Shown in pieces: positions 6,668 to 6,758 of a stretch of 6,758 bases of DNA; position 1 is the stretch's first letter, and every line of letters starts with the position of its first letter. Source of the stretch: Piscirickettsiaceae bacterium. Lineage in GTDB: Bacteria > Pseudomonadota > Gammaproteobacteria > Nitrosococcales > Methylophagaceae. The stretch covers positions 1 through 6,758 of the forward strand of contig JABGUA010000229.1 in assembly GCA_018646825.1 (NCBI GenBank), read 5' to 3'. A program made the position numbers and the translations under genes. The notes beneath the pieces were generated by a model. That model was not told the origin of the DNA. It made no database searches and saw only the letters and a program-made list of their open reading frames with translations.

Positions 6668-6671
6668 CCTC
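6668..6671 (-). promoter_or_regulatory. Ribosome binding site deciding the fhcB start
   Basis: GAGG on the minus strand sits six bases before ATG 6661, which is good spacing. The alternative TTG at 6673-6671 overlaps this site and has no purine-rich sequence at a useful distance upstream, so the ATG is preferred. Confidence 0.6.
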
Positions 6672-6758
6672 AATCTCAGGTTTAAAAATTCAATTGGACT
6701 GACTTATTAACCATTAAGCATACCGTAATATTCGAGGCCTAACTACGCCTAGTACGCA

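Noticed and set aside
6671..6673. TTG as the fhcB start codon
   Set aside because: It overlaps the GAGG that serves ATG 6661 and has no ribosome site of its own.
6737..6758. GCCTAAC (GTTAGGC on the other strand), resembling an integron attC core site
   Set aside because: A seven-base degenerate match is expected by chance, no partner core site or folded attC body is visible, and the window ends there.
6662..6758. Possible minus-strand promoter with TATGCT as a -10 element
   Set aside because: Only four of six bases match the -10 consensus, and no acceptable -35 sequence lies at the right distance.

Overview
The window suggests a methylotrophic or methanotrophic gammaproteobacterium with moderately AT-rich DNA. 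A Methylophaga-like organism or a type I methanotroph would fit, but this is inferred from gene content and composition only. The dominant feature is a complete four-gene operon on the minus strand, occupying about two thirds of the window. It encodes the formyltransferase/hydrolase (Fhc) complex of the tetrahydromethanopterin-linked formaldehyde oxidation pathway.

Layout, left to right. Positions 4-39 hold a perfect 13-bp hairpin around the start of a plus-strand glyoxalase I-like gene (23-493). That gene has an unusual substitution at one expected metal ligand and an expanded active-site loop. A 71-bp imperfect palindrome (504-574) follows it directly. Positions 622-1216 (minus) hold a decayed lipoprotein gene with a frameshift in the signal peptide and an in-frame TGA. 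Positions 1331-1891 (minus) encode an intact but unrecognised membrane protein that joins a four-cysteine zinc ribbon, a hydrophobic membrane region and a short ankyrin-like tail. A wobble-paired hairpin with a U-tract (1943-1977) probably ends the fhc transcript.

The operon is read right to left as fhcB (5387-6661), fhcA (3705-5372), fhcD (2812-3708) and fhcC (2000-2815). B and A are 14 nt apart; A/D and D/C each share an ATGA stop/start overlap. Based on the known complex, FhcD moves the formyl group from formyl-H4MPT to methanofuran, and FhcA hydrolyses formyl-methanofuran to formate. FhcB and FhcC are related to subunits of archaeal formylmethanofuran dehydrogenase; FhcB here lacks the cysteines needed for redox chemistry, as expected for a hydrolytic enzyme. 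The 97 nt upstream of fhcB reach the window edge without a convincing promoter, so transcription may start outside the window.

I see no RNA gene, CRISPR array, intact mobile element or clear new defence or biosynthetic system. The features most worth a second look are the altered glyoxalase, the two palindromes, the lipoprotein pseudogene and the zinc-ribbon/membrane/ankyrin protein.
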